64,000 nt of DNA, from positions 2,089,501 to 2,153,500 of the forward strand of contig NZ_JAAMTH010000001.1 of NCBI RefSeq assembly GCF_018283455.1, written 5' to 3'. The position numbers were made by a program, and so were the translations under genes. Positions 45,106 through 58,209 of the stretch are shown here, piece by piece; positions within the stretch are counted from its first letter, which is position 1; every line of letters starts with the position of its first letter. Under the pieces are notes generated by a model. It was not told where the DNA came from and did no database searches. It saw only the letters and a program-made list of their open reading frames with translations. Source of the stretch: Planococcus sp. MSAK28401 (GTDB lineage: Bacteria > Bacillota > Bacilli > Bacillales_A > Planococcaceae).

Positions 45106-45731
45106 TTATGAAGTCAATGCGCCAGCTTTCAGTTTTTCGTGCCATTCGCTGAGCATCGGCAAATCCTCTGCCGCTATCGCTCCGCTTTCCCTGGCTTGTT
45201 CAACCAGTGCCGGGAAATCCGTCAAGGTGTGGAAGGTGAATCCCGCTTCCTGTATCGCTTGCTGTGCTTGAGGCAGCCCGTAAGTGAAGATCGCAGCAAT
45301 TCCAGCCACTTTAAAGCCGGCATTTTGTAAGGCTTGTGCCGCCTGCAGCACGGATCCGCCTTTGGAGATCAAGTCTTCGATGACGACGGCTTTTTGTCCT
45401 GGCTCGATTTTTCCTTCAATCAAATTCGATTGCCCGTGGCCTTTCGGTTTCGAACGTACATAGACCATTGGCAGATCGAGGCGTTCGGCAACCCATGCCG
45501 CATGCGGGATGCCCGCCGTCGCGGTTCCCGCAATTACTTGCGCATCGGGATACTCGCGGCGTATCGTTTCCGCGAGCCCATCAGCGATCGCCTTGCGGAC
45601 TTCCGGATAGGACATCGTCAGCCGATTGTCGCAGTAAATCGGCGATTTGACGCCTGATGCCCAAGTAAAGGGGTCGTTCGGGCGCAGCTCGACCGCGCCG
45701 ATTGATAATAGCTGTTGTGCGATTTGTTTTT

Positions 45732-45735
<4 letters not shown>
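45106..45735 (-). CDS. pyrE: Orotate phosphoribosyltransferase
   Basis: PyrE joins orotate to PRPP, making OMP. ATG 45735 gives 209 residues ([17 protein letters not shown]); it overlaps the pyrF stop as ATGA and has GGAGCGG six bases upstream. An ATG five codons earlier lacks such a site. The PRPP motif is [28 protein letters not shown] and [15 protein letters not shown] are typical. It is the last gene of the pyr operon. Confidence 0.97.
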
Positions 45736-48095
<2,360 letters not shown>

Positions 48096-48099
<4 letters not shown>

Positions 48100-51000
48100 A
48101 CACCTGCCCCCATTTCCTCTGCTTGGAATGTCATCGATTCGATGACTCTGAGCATCGCTTCCGCTGTATCGAGTGAAGTCAGGCACGGCACTCCGTTTTC
48201 AACCGATTCCCGGCGAATGCGGAATCCGTCACGTTCCGGTTGCTTGCCTTTTGTCAGCGTGTTGATGACGATCTGCGCGTCGCCGTTTTGGATGACGTCC
48301 AGCAAAGTACGGCCTTCCGCACCGATTTTTCCGACTTCAGCAACGGCAATGCCTGCAGATTCGAAAGCTTGAGCCGTTCCGCCAGTTGCCATAATTTGGT
48401 ACCCGATATCCCTGAAGCGCTTCGCCAGTCCAACCGCTTCTTCTTTGTCCTTATCCGAGACGGTCAGAAGCACGGTGCCATGGTCTTTTACTTCCATGCC
48501 AGCCGCAGCCAATCCTTTATAGAGTGCTTTTTCAAGCGTGACGTCTTTGCCCATCACTTCTCCGGTCGATTTCATTTCCGGCCCGAGCGTAATGTCGACG
48601 CGGCGCAGTTTCGCGAATGAAAAGACCGGTACTTTGACGTAGACGCTTTTTTTCAGCGGCGCCAGACCCGTAGTATAGCCTTGTTCAATAATGCTCTGCC
48701 CTAAAATTGCTTTTGTTGCGATGTTCGCCATCGGAATGCCGGTGATTTTGCTGAGGAACGGCACCGTACGGCTTGAGCGCGGATTGACTTCGATCACGAA
48801 CACCTCGCCTTTCGAGATGACGTACTGGATGTTCAACAGGCCGACGATGTTCAAGCCTTTGGCAAGCCTTGTCGTGTAATCCGTCAAAGTCTCGATTTGC
48901 TGTTGCGAGATATTTTGCGGCGGATAGACGGCAATCGAGTCACCGGAGTGCACGCCTGCCCGTTCGATATGTTCCATGATTCCCGGAATCAAGACATTCT
49001 CTCCGTCGCAGATGGCATCAACTTCAATTTCCTCGCCTGTCAAATAACGGTCAACTAATACCGGATGTTCCGGGCTTGCTTCAACCGCGTGTTCCATATA
49101 ATGAATCAAGTCGTCTTCGTTATAAACAATCTCCATCGCACGGCCGCCGAGCACGTAAGACGGGCGGACCAGCACCGGATACCCAATGTCAGACGCGATG
49201 ACCACCGCTTCTTCTGTCGATACCGCCGTTTTGCCGAGCGGCTGCGGGATGCCGATTTCATGGAGCGCCGCTTCGAATTTGTTGCGGTTTTCTGCTCTAT
49301 CGATATCTTCAAGCGTCGTGCCGAGAATTTTCACGCCGTTTTTCTCGAGCTTGTCGGCCAAGTTGATCGCCGTCTGCCCACCAAACTGGACAACGACGCC
49401 TTTTGGTTGTTCGAGGTCGATGATGTGCATGACATCTTCAATTGTCAACGGTTCGAAGTAGAGCTTGTCGGAAATGGAGAAGTCGGTCGACACCGTCTCC
49501 GGGTTGTTGTTGATGATAATCGCCTCATAGCCGGCTTCTTTGATCGCCCAGACGGAATGGACCGTTGCGTAATCAAATTCGACGCCTTGGCCGATGCGGA
49601 TCGGACCGGATCCGAGCACGATGACACTCTCTTTGTCTGTGCGGATCGACTCGTTTTCATCTTCGTAGCTAGCGTAAAAATAAGGCGTTTCCGATTCGAA
49701 TTCCGCAGCGCATGTGTCGACCATTTTATAGACCGGCATCAAACCTTGCTCTTTGCGCCATTCATATACTTTTGCTTCTTGCGTATCCCATAGTTTGGCG
49801 ATCGTTCTGTCTGCAAAGCCCATGCGTTTGGCTTTTCTCGTTGTCTCATAGTCAAATGGGGTTTGCTGCAAAACCTCTTCAAAGCGGACGATTTTATCGA
49901 ACTTCTCCAGGAAGAACAAATCGATTTGGCTCCAGTCGTGGATCATTTCGATCGTCACCCCGCGGCGGAGCGCTTCGCCGATAAAGAACAGCCGCTCGTC
50001 GCCGGCTTTGCGGATGCGTTTTTCGATCCATTCGTCGCTCATCGTGTCGCCATTTTTCAGTTCCAGATGGAATTGCCCGGTTTCAAGCGAACGGACCGCT
50101 TTCAGCATCGATTCCTCGAACGTCCGGCCCATCGCCATGACTTCGCCGGTTGCTTTCATTTGCGTGCCGAGGTTGCGTTTGGCCGATTCGAATTTATCGA
50201 ACGGCCAGCGCGGGATTTTCGATACCACATAGTCAAGCGCCGGTTCGAATGCGGCGTAAGTACGCCCCGTCACCGGGTTCATCATTTCCCCAAGTGTTAA
50301 ACCGACCGCGATTTTAGCCGCCAGTTTGGCGATCGGATAGCCGGTCGCTTTGGATGCCAGCGCAGAGGAACGGCTGACTCGCGGGTTCACTTCGATGATG
50401 TAATAATCGAAGCTATGCGGATCGAGCGCGAGCTGGACGTTGCAGCCGCCTTCAATCTTCAAGGCGCGGATGATTTTCAATGATACATTGCGGAGCATCT
50501 GGTATTCGCGGTCCGATAAGGTCTGGCTCGGTGCAACGACAATCGAGTCGCCGGTATGGATGCCGACAGGGTCGATGTTTTCCATATTGCAGACGACGAT
50601 GGCGGTATCTTCCGCATCGCGCATCACTTCGTATTCGATTTCCTTGAATCCGGCAATCGATTTTTCCAGCAAGCATTGTGTCACCGGGCTGTATTTCAAG
50701 CCTGATGCCACGATTTCGTGTAATTGCTCGTCGTTATGGCAGATGCCGCCGCCCGTTCCGCCAAGTGTGAAGGCTGGACGGACGATGACCGGATAGCCGA
50801 TTCTCTCTACAAACCGCTTTGCTTCTTCCATATTGTGGATGATGTCAGAATCCGGTACCGGTTCGCCGAGTTCGTTCATCAAGGTGCGGAACAAATCGCG
50901 GTCTTCCGCTTTATGGATCGCTTCCAGCTTGGTTCCTAAGATTTCAATATCCAGTTCATCCAAAATCCCAGATTCGTCCAATTCGATGGCCATATTCAGC

Positions 51001-51284
51001 CCTGTCTGCCCGCCGAGGGTCGCAAGCAGTGCATCCGGCCGTTCCTTGCGCAAGATGCGGCTGACAAATTCCAAAGTGATCGGCTCGATATACACTTTAT
51101 CGGCGATTTCGGTATCGGTCATGATCGTTGCCGGATTGGAGTTGATCAAAATGACGCGGTAGCCTTCTTCTTTCAAGGCGAGGCAGGCTTGTGTGCCCGC
51201 GTAGTCGAATTCTGCAGCTTGGCCGATGACGATCGGGCCTGAACCAATTACGAGGATGCTTTTGATATCTTGTCTTTTAGGCAT
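48096..51284 (-). CDS. carB: Carbamoyl-phosphate synthase, large subunit
   Basis: CarB makes carbamoyl phosphate from ammonia delivered by CarA, bicarbonate and two ATP. The 1062 residues match the duplicated structure. The first ATP-grasp half (about 1-400) opens with [22 protein letters not shown] in outline. An oligomerisation region comes next, then the second ATP-grasp half (about 545-930, [21 protein letters not shown] in outline). A C-terminal MGS-like allosteric domain (about 930-1062) is where UMP and PRPP act in relatives. It overlaps carA by eight bases. Because it sits in the PyrR operon it is the pyrimidine rather than the arginine isozyme. Confidence 0.98.
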
Positions 51285-52371
51285 ATTGTTGCTCCTTCCG
51301 CTGTGCGTTCATCATTTCCAAAAATCGGTCGAATAGATAATTCGAGTCTTCCGGACCCGGTGAGGATTCCGGGTGATATTGCACGGTGAAAGCTGGGTAA
51401 TCGAGATGCGCCAGCCCTTCATTCGTTCCGTCGTTGAGTGCGGTATGCGTCACTTTCAAGCGTGTGCCTTGCAAGGTTTCTTCATCGACAGCATAGCCGT
51501 GGTTTTGCGAGGTGATTTCGATTTTGCCGGTCACCAGGTCGCGCACCGGGTGGTTGCCGCCGCGGTGGCCGAATTTCAGCTTGAACGTCTCGGCGCCGCA
51601 CGCTCTTGCGAACAATTGATGGCCGAGGCAAATTCCGAAAATCGGCACTTCGCCGAGCAATTCGCTGACGACTTCTACACATTCGGGAACGTTTTTCGGG
51701 TCTCCCGGGCCGTTTGACAGCATGACGCCGTCCGGGCCCCAGGCGAGAATTTCCTGCGCGCTTGTATTATGCGGCACGACGATGACGTCGCATTTGCGTT
51801 TGTTCAATTCACGCAAAATCCCGTGCTTCATGCCGTAATCGATCAATACGACACGCTTGCCGCGTCCCGGGCTTGGATAAGGGCGCGTAATCGATACTTG
51901 CGCCACTTGGTCGGTCGGCAAATGGGTTTCTTTCAGCTTCTCGACCACTTGTTCCACATTCGGCTCTTCCCCAGCAGCCGTTAAAATGCCTTTGATCGAT
52001 CCGTTGACGCGGATCAGCCGCGTCAGCTTTCGTGTATCGATTCCTGCGATGCCCGGGATGCCCTTTTTCTCGAGCAATTCGCTCAAGCTCATCGTGCTTC
52101 TGAAATTCGACGGGAAATCTGCTGCTTCCCGGACGACCATGCCTTTGACGGCTGGGTCGATCGATTCGAAGTCGTCGCTGTTGATGCCGTAATTGCCTTG
52201 CAGCGGGTAAGTCATCGTGACGATCTGCCCGCAATAGGATGGGTCGGAGAGGATTTCCTGATAGCCGGTCATGCTCGTGTTGAACACCACTTCCCCGAAT
52301 GATGCCGCTTGTGCGCCGAATGCTTCCCCTGCGAATACTGTGCCGTCTTCTAAGATTAAATAACGTTTCAT
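51277..52371 (-). CDS. carA: Carbamoyl-phosphate synthase, small subunit
   Basis: CarA is the glutamine amidotransferase subunit of CarAB. ATG 52371 gives 364 residues ([19 protein letters not shown]), with GGAGGAAAA upstream and a one-base overlap with the pyrC stop. The N-terminal domain (about 1-150) contacts CarB. The class I amidotransferase domain has the nucleophile Cys in [11 protein letters not shown], and His and Glu in [14 protein letters not shown]. Confidence 0.98.
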   Translation of the reverse strand: MKRYLILEDGTVFAGEAFGAQAASFGEVVFNTSMTGYQEILSDPSYCGQIVTMTYPLQGNYGINSDDFESIDPAVKGMVVREAADFPSNFRSTMSLSELLEKKGIPGIAGIDTRKLTRLIRVNGSIKGILTAAGEEPNVEQVVEKLKETHLPTDQVAQVSITRPYPSPGRGKRVVLIDYGMKHGILRELNKRKCDVIVVPHNTSAQEILAWGPDGVMLSNGPGDPKNVPECVEVVSELLGEVPIFGICLGHQLFARACGAETFKLKFGHRGGNHPVRDLVTGKIEITSQNHGYAVDEETLQGTRLKVTHTALNDGTNEGLAHLDYPAFTVQYHPESSPGPEDSNYLFDRFLEMMNAQRKEQQYA

Positions 52372-53645
52372 CAGTTTTCCTCCTGCCATGCGATGTCACC
52401 GCCGAAAATGGTCATTACTGGCCAGCCGGTGCAAGTTTGTCCGCCAAATGGCGTATTCGTTCCTTTGGAAAGGAAATCTTCCGTGCGGATTTCCTGCTGT
52501 TTGTCCAAGTCGAGCAGCACCAGGTCGGCCGCTTGCCCTGCCTCAATCGTCCCGTAAGGAAGGCCGAACACATCCGCCGGCTTTTTCGTCAGCCAGCCGA
52601 TCAATTGCCCGAGAGTCCATTTGCCGCTTTGGACAAATTCCGTATACAGGAGCGGGAACGCCGTTTCGAATCCGACGATGCCGAATGGCGCTTTTTCCAT
52701 GCCGTTCGCTTTTTCTTCCGCAGCATGCGGGGCGTGGTCAGTCGCAATGAAATCGAGTGTGCCGTCGAGCAGCCCTTCGTGAAGCGCTTCGTAATCTTCC
52801 TGTGCGCGAAGCGGCGGGTTCATTTTGTAATTCGCGTCGTCGCCTGGGATGTCATCTTCCGTTAGCAATAGATGATGGGGCGTCACTTCCGCCGTGACGC
52901 GGACGCCTGCCCGTTTTGCGTCGCGGATGACGCGAACCGACTCTTTCGTGCTGACGTGGCAGACGTGATAATGGGCGCCAGCCGCCTCAGCGAGCAGGAT
53001 GTCGCGTGCGATATGCACTGATTCCGCAACAGACGGGATTCCAGGCAAGCCCAGCTCGCGGCTTCGCTTGCCATCATGCATGACGCCGCCGTAGATCAGG
53101 CTATTGTCTTCGCAATGTGCGACGACAGCCATGTCGAGCGCTGCGGCCTCTTTCATCGTCTCGAGCATCATTCCTGCTTCCTGGATGCCAACGCCGTCGT
53201 CCGTGAACGCAAAGGCGCCGTGTTCTTTCAGTTCCTTCAAATTGGTCCGTTCTTTGCCCGCTTCGCGGATCGTGATGGATGCATACGGCAAAACCCGGAT
53301 GAGCGCATTTTTTTCGATCAAGCCGTTGACGTGATCGAGATTTTCTTTCGTGTCGGGTACCGGCCGTGTATTCGGCATGGCGCAGATGGTCGTATAGCCT
53401 CCGCGTGCCGCTGATTTCGTGCCGCTTTCGATGGTTTCCTTTTTTTCTCCCCCCGGTTCACGCAGATGGACATGGACGTCCACAAATCCTGGTGCGATCA
53501 TTCGGCCTTTGCCGTCGATTTCCGTTTCTCCCTGCCCGTTCAACTGTGCGCCAATCTCCTCGATGCGGCCATCCTTGACGCGAATGTTCGTTTCCTCCAA
53601 TTGTTCCCCGTTCAACATCTTTACGTTCTTAATGAATAATCCCAT
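52371..53645 (-). CDS. pyrC: Dihydroorotase
   Basis: PyrC cyclises carbamoyl aspartate to dihydroorotate with two zinc ions. The 424 residues match the type I enzymes. The HxH zinc motif is in [16 protein letters not shown] (about 57-72). Further ligands are in VVAHCEDN and HYHVCHVST, and the catalytic Asp is in FIATDHAPH. It starts one base after pyrB ends and overlaps carA by one. Confidence 0.98.
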   Translation of the reverse strand: MGLFIKNVKMLNGEQLEETNIRVKDGRIEEIGAQLNGQGETEIDGKGRMIAPGFVDVHVHLREPGGEKKETIESGTKSAARGGYTTICAMPNTRPVPDTKENLDHVNGLIEKNALIRVLPYASITIREAGKERTNLKELKEHGAFAFTDDGVGIQEAGMMLETMKEAAALDMAVVAHCEDNSLIYGGVMHDGKRSRELGLPGIPSVAESVHIARDILLAEAAGAHYHVCHVSTKESVRVIRDAKRAGVRVTAEVTPHHLLLTEDDIPGDDANYKMNPPLRAQEDYEALHEGLLDGTLDFIATDHAPHAAEEKANGMEKAPFGIVGFETAFPLLYTEFVQSGKWTLGQLIGWLTKKPADVFGLPYGTIEAGQAADLVLLDLDKQQEIRTEDFLSKGTNTPFGGQTCTGWPVMTIFGGDIAWQEEN

Positions 53646-53646
53646 T

Positions 53647-54516
53647 TTATTCTCTCCCTTTCATTGCATATTCGAGAACGGCCATCCGGACGAAGACGCC
53701 GTTTTCCATTTGTTTGAAGATTCTTGAACGCTGGCATTCGACGAGCGAATCCGCGATCTCCACTCCCCGATTGATTGGTGCCGGATGCATGATGATGGCG
53801 TCTTTTTTCATTTTGCGCTCGCGTGCTTCTGTCAACCCGAACTCAATATGGTAGCGTTCTTTGGAAAATAGTGCGGAGACGGCGTGCCGTTCATGCTGCA
53901 CGCGGAGCATCATAACGACGTCCGTTTCGCCGATCAAGGCATCCAAATCATCGGTTGTGTCGTACTCGCCGCTCCATTCCTCCGGGCACACGAAGCTGAC
54001 TTTCGCGCCGAGCTGTTTCAGTGCGGCTGCATTCGACTTGGCGACACGGCTATGGGCGATATCCCCGACAATCGTTACGTGGATGCCATCGATGCGGCCA
54101 AACTCCTGATGGATCGTGTACAGATCGAGCAGCGATTGCGTCGGGTGCTGGCCAGAGCCATCACCGCCGTTGATGACCGCTACCTTGCAGCCTGCTAGCT
54201 GCTGGTAATATTCTTCTTCCTCGTGGCGGATGATGACCGCCTTGACGCCGATCGCTTCCATCGTTTTCACCGTGTCATAGAGCGTTTCGCCTTTTAGAAT
54301 ACTGGAAAAGGCTGTTTCGAATGGCAATACGGATAGCCCAAGCCGATGTTCAGCCATCTCAAAGCTCATTTTCGTCCGAGTGCTTGGTTCGAAGAATAAA
54401 TTGACGACCGCCCCGTCGAGTGAGGCCTTTTCGCCTCTTTCAAACCGCTCGGCACGCTTCAGCAAGTTCATGATTTTTTCGTTTTCGAGATTGTTCATTG
54501 TTAACAGATTCGGCAA
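53647..54516 (-). CDS. pyrB: Aspartate carbamoyltransferase
   Basis: PyrB condenses carbamoyl phosphate with aspartate, the committed step. I place the start at TTG 54516 (289 residues, [19 protein letters not shown]): AAAGGG is about ten bases upstream and the N-terminus then aligns with B. subtilis PyrB. The in-frame GTG at 54525 lies almost on that site. The carbamoyl-phosphate loop is [13 protein letters not shown], with [15 protein letters not shown] and the aspartate-binding [11 protein letters not shown] also present. It is an unregulated catalytic subunit with no pyrI nearby. The second PyrR attenuator precedes it. Confidence 0.96.
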   Translation of the reverse strand: MPNLLTMNNLENEKIMNLLKRAERFERGEKASLDGAVVNLFFEPSTRTKMSFEMAEHRLGLSVLPFETAFSSILKGETLYDTVKTMEAIGVKAVIIRHEEEEYYQQLAGCKVAVINGGDGSGQHPTQSLLDLYTIHQEFGRIDGIHVTIVGDIAHSRVAKSNAAALKQLGAKVSFVCPEEWSGEYDTTDDLDALIGETDVVMMLRVQHERHAVSALFSKERYHIEFGLTEARERKMKKDAIIMHPAPINRGVEIADSLVECQRSRIFKQMENGVFVRMAVLEYAMKGRE

Positions 54517-54544
54517 TTTGCTCACGCCCTTTCATTGACTGTAC

Positions 54545-54651
54545 AAAAAAACACCTTCCCAGGGGCAGGAAGGTGTAAGGAAATAAGGGTAGACTTCACC
54601 CCTATCCATAACCCTTTCCATGCCTCTCTGGACATTCCTTAAAAGGTAAGT
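54545..54651 (-). promoter_or_regulatory. PyrR-dependent attenuator between pyrP and pyrB
   Basis: The minus-strand transcript has the PyrR-binding loop GTCCAGAGAGGC (54633 down to 54622). It then has a terminator hairpin (ACACCTTCC/GGAAGGTGT, 54551-54576) followed by a run of Ts. With UMP bound, PyrR should stabilise the anti-antiterminator and stop transcription before pyrB. The anti-terminator would use the segment between (about 54577-54621). Confidence 0.93.
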
Positions 54652-55941
54652 TTATTCAGTTCCATCATCCAATTCCTGTTTATCAAGCCCAGGGAGGATT
54701 ATGTTCAGTATCACACCGACGATGGCGGCCAGCGCCATTCCTTCGATTGCGAACGATTCGCTGAACTCGAGTTTCGCGCCGCCGATCCCAATGACCAGAA
54801 TGACCGACGAGATAACCAAGTTGCGGTTGTTGCCGAAGTCGATGCCGTTATCGACAAGCATCCTCAGGCCTGACGAGGCAATGATTCCAAACAATAGGAT
54901 TGAAATGCCACCGAGTACCGCGGTCGGGATGGTGTCGATGACCGCCATCAGTTTTCCGAAGAAAGAAAACAAGATCGCGAATACCGCAGCACCGAGAATG
55001 ACATAGACACTGAACACTTTCGTGATGGCAAGTACGCCGATGTTCTCGCCATATGTTGTTTTCGGCGGGCCCCCTACAAGCGAGGAGATGAACGTTCCGA
55101 TGCCATCACCTAGAATCGAGCGATGAAGCCCCGGATCTTTTATGTAGTTGCGGTCAACAATTTTGCCGAGTACGAGCTGGTGCCCGATATGCTCGGAGAT
55201 CGTGACAATCGCGATCGGCACCATGACGAACAGCAGTGTCGGTGTCACTTGGAAAGAATAATCGATTCCCGGCAAGAGAAATTCCGGGACTTGGAACCAA
55301 CTAGCCGCCGCCACTGGAGCAAAATCAATGATGCCGATCAGTGTCGAGTACGCATAACCCGCGATGATGCCGATCAAAATTGGCATGAGCGAGATGATGT
55401 TCTTAAAGTAAATATTGCAGATGATCGCCGTAGCGAGCGTGACCAAAGCGGCTGAGAAATGCAGCAGGCTGTACTCAGAGCCGCCGTCTGCTGTCGGGAT
55501 GTTCATGGCCATGTCGACCGCCGTGCCGGACAGTGCCAGCCCGATGACAATGATGACTGGGCCGACGACAATCGGCGGCAGCAGTTTCATGAGCCATTTG
55601 TAGCCGGTCTTCCATATGATCAGCGAGACGATTGCGTAGACGAGCGAGACGAACATCGCGCCGATCATCGCCGAACCGATGCCGCCAGTTTCCGTCGCAA
55701 TCTGTATCGGGACGATGAAGGCGAATGAAGACCCGAGATAAGCGGGTACTTTAAACTGTGTGATGAGGACAAAGATGATGGTGGCGATGCCGCTCGTCAA
55801 TAGCGCAATCGCAGGGCTCAAGCCGACCAGTTGCGGCACCAGGATCGTTGCGCCGAACATGGCGAACATGTGCTGCAGGCTAAGGGAAATCCATTGCCCC
55901 GTTTTTGGTTTATCGTGTATGTCTAGAATGGCATTGCTCAA
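54652..55941 (-). CDS. pyrP: Uracil permease
   Basis: PyrP is an NCS2-family uracil-proton symporter in the membrane. The 429 residues show about 14 hydrophobic segments. LQHMFAMFGATILVPQLVG (about 23-41) is the diagnostic first helix. TYGENIGVLAITKVFSVY carries the NCS2 substrate-binding Glu and Asn. The start is a TTG at 55941 with GGGGAG seven bases upstream. It begins 30 bases after pyrR, with no attenuator between them, unlike B. subtilis. Confidence 0.96.
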   Translation of the reverse strand: MSNAILDIHDKPKTGQWISLSLQHMFAMFGATILVPQLVGLSPAIALLTSGIATIIFVLITQFKVPAYLGSSFAFIVPIQIATETGGIGSAMIGAMFVSLVYAIVSLIIWKTGYKWLMKLLPPIVVGPVIIVIGLALSGTAVDMAMNIPTADGGSEYSLLHFSAALVTLATAIICNIYFKNIISLMPILIGIIAGYAYSTLIGIIDFAPVAAASWFQVPEFLLPGIDYSFQVTPTLLFVMVPIAIVTISEHIGHQLVLGKIVDRNYIKDPGLHRSILGDGIGTFISSLVGGPPKTTYGENIGVLAITKVFSVYVILGAAVFAILFSFFGKLMAVIDTIPTAVLGGISILLFGIIASSGLRMLVDNGIDFGNNRNLVISSVILVIGIGGAKLEFSESFAIEGMALAAIVGVILNIILPGLDKQELDDGTE

Positions 55942-55971
55942 GCTGTTTCTCCCCTGTCTCTGTAATGATTC

Positions 55972-56688
<717 letters not shown>

Positions 56689-56694
56689 GGTCTA

Positions 56695-56724
56695 AGTATA
56701 AAGAACAGCCATTTCATTTGTCAA
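56695..56724 (-). promoter_or_regulatory. Promoter of the pyr operon
   Basis: On the minus strand consensus TTGACA (56719-56724) and TATACT (56695-56700) are 18 bases apart (TTATAC at 17). It sits just after the rluD stop codon and just before attenuator 1, so the pyr genes have their own strong promoter. Confidence 0.88.
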
Positions 56725-56729
56725 CCCCC

Positions 56730-57632
56730 TCAGCGGAGAGTCTCGAGAAGTTCTTCGAATTCTGTCGGCAGTGGAGCCGAGAATTCTAAGTACTCCTTCG
56801 TCCGCGGATGGATAAAGCCGATGACGCCAGCATGCAAGGCTTGGCCGCCAACATCCATCGTTTTTCTCGGGCCGTATTTCGGGTCCCCGACAAGCGGGAA
56901 GCCGATATAGCGCATATGGACGCGGATTTGGTGGGTGCGTCCTGTTTCGAGTCGGCATTCCACCAATGTGAAATCGCCGAAACGCTCAAGCACGGTGAAA
57001 TGAGTTACTGCGTGCTTGCCTTTATCGACCACAGCCATCTTCTGACGTTCTTTCGGGTCGCGGGCGATCGGCGCTTCAATCGTACCTTTATCGTGCGCAA
57101 TATGTCCATGGACGAGCGCCAAATATTTGCGCGTCACGGATTTTTCGACCAATTGATCCACCAATGAAGTATGGGCGAGGTCATTTTTCGCGACCATCAG
57201 TAAGCCAGACGTATCTTTATCGATGCGGTGGACAATGCCTGGGCGCACGATTCCGTTGATGCCCGAAAGATCGGTGCAATGGTACATGAGGCCGTTGACG
57301 AGCGTCCCGCTCGCGTGTCCTGGCGCCGGGTGGACGACCATGCCTTTCGGTTTGTTGACAACGAGCACGTCTTCATCTTCATAGACGATATCGAGGTCTA
57401 GGTTTTCCGGTTCTGCATCCAATTCTTCAAGCAGCGGCGGCGTGATGAGGATCTCATCTTGCAGGCGCACCTTATAATTCGGTTTCACCGTTTCGCCGTT
57501 CACTTTGATATGGCCATCTTTGACCCAATTGCTGATCTGTGAACGCGACCATTCTTCATCGACGGCAGAGATCACTTTGTCGATCCGTTCGCCTTTTTGT
57601 TCTTCTGTAATGTGTATCGTCAGTTCTTCCAT
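56730..57632 (-). CDS. rluD: RluA-family rRNA pseudouridine synthase (RluD, YlyB)
   Basis: This enzyme isomerises uridines of 23S rRNA to pseudouridine; by family it resembles RluD. It has 300 residues. The N-terminal S4 domain (about 12-75) is followed by the catalytic domain, with GIVHRIDKDTSGLLMVAKND (about 134-153) containing the catalytic Asp. CRLETGRTHQIRVHM is the second motif. Its ATG overlaps the lspA stop by one base. The exact rRNA target is inferred from the family. Confidence 0.93.
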   Translation of the reverse strand: MEELTIHITEEQKGERIDKVISAVDEEWSRSQISNWVKDGHIKVNGETVKPNYKVRLQDEILITPPLLEELDAEPENLDLDIVYEDEDVLVVNKPKGMVVHPAPGHASGTLVNGLMYHCTDLSGINGIVRPGIVHRIDKDTSGLLMVAKNDLAHTSLVDQLVEKSVTRKYLALVHGHIAHDKGTIEAPIARDPKERQKMAVVDKGKHAVTHFTVLERFGDFTLVECRLETGRTHQIRVHMRYIGFPLVGDPKYGPRKTMDVGGQALHAGVIGFIHPRTKEYLEFSAPLPTEFEELLETLR

Positions 57633-58123
57633 TAAGACACCTTTTTCTTTTGTTGTTTTTCATCCATGATCACGTAAATGACCATTAAGACGACACCAAT
57701 GGTCAATGCAGCATCCGCTACATTGAAGATCGGAAAGTCATAATTGATTATTGGAATCAGCACATCGACAAAATCGACCACTTCCCCGCGGTACATCCGG
57801 TCGATAAAATTACCGATTGCGCCTCCCAATAGCACCATCAGCGCCAATTGAAACAGCGGCTGCCCTCCGGCATGCTTATGGAAATAATACAGAATCGCCA
57901 CGATCACCACGACAGTGATGATAGCGAACAGCCACATCTGCCCTTCCAGCATCCCCCACGCCGCGCCGCGATTGCGGTGGGAAAGCCATCCCAGATACGG
58001 TTCGAGCACAGGAATCCGTTCCCCGAGCTCCATATTTTTGACGACCAGCCATTTGGTCAATTGATCCAATGCAATAATTAGTAGAGCAATCCCATAATAA
58101 ATCACTTGTATTTCCTCCGTCAT
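57632..58123 (-). CDS. lspA: Lipoprotein signal peptidase
   Basis: LspA cuts the signal peptide before the lipidated cysteine of prolipoproteins, such as the binding protein at 39295 in this window. The 163 residues include four transmembrane helices (about 6-24, 60-82, 90-108, 132-154). The catalytic aspartates are in GNFIDRMYRGEVVDF and FNVADAALTIG, and HRNRGAAWGML is the third motif. A GGAGGAAATAC-type site overlaps the early codons rather than preceding them, so the ribosome-binding site is weak. Confidence 0.97.
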   Translation of the reverse strand: MTEEIQVIYYGIALLIIALDQLTKWLVVKNMELGERIPVLEPYLGWLSHRNRGAAWGMLEGQMWLFAIITVVVIVAILYYFHKHAGGQPLFQLALMVLLGGAIGNFIDRMYRGEVVDFVDVLIPIINYDFPIFNVADAALTIGVVLMVIYVIMDEKQQKKKVS

Positions 58124-58137
58124 TCATCAGTCTATTC

Positions 58138-58146
58138 ATTTTAACA
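58138..58146 (-). promoter_or_regulatory. Extended -10 promoter of lspA-rluD
   Basis: The minus strand reads TGTTAAAAT (58146 down to 58138), an extended -10. It lies between the ileS terminator and the lspA start. The -35 region is poor. Confidence 0.45.
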
Positions 58147-58159
58147 CAGAGCGGGCGAA

Positions 58160-58200
58160 AAAAGAAAAAAGTCCGAAAACCGGACAACCGGCTTTCGGAC
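58160..58200 (-). terminator. Terminator after ileS
   Basis: A 13-bp stem with one wobble (GTCCGAAAGCCGG pairing with CCGGTTTTCGGAC, 58171-58200) is followed on the minus strand by TTTTTTCTTTTTT. It starts ten bases after the ileS stop. Confidence 0.93.
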
Positions 58201-58209
58201 CGTTCAAAC

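Noticed and set aside
49065..49793. 242-residue plus-strand open frame inside carB
   Set aside because: Its length follows from carB codon composition. The sense strand is an intact, highly conserved enzyme and the antisense product looks like low-complexity Arg/Phe/Asp-rich sequence.
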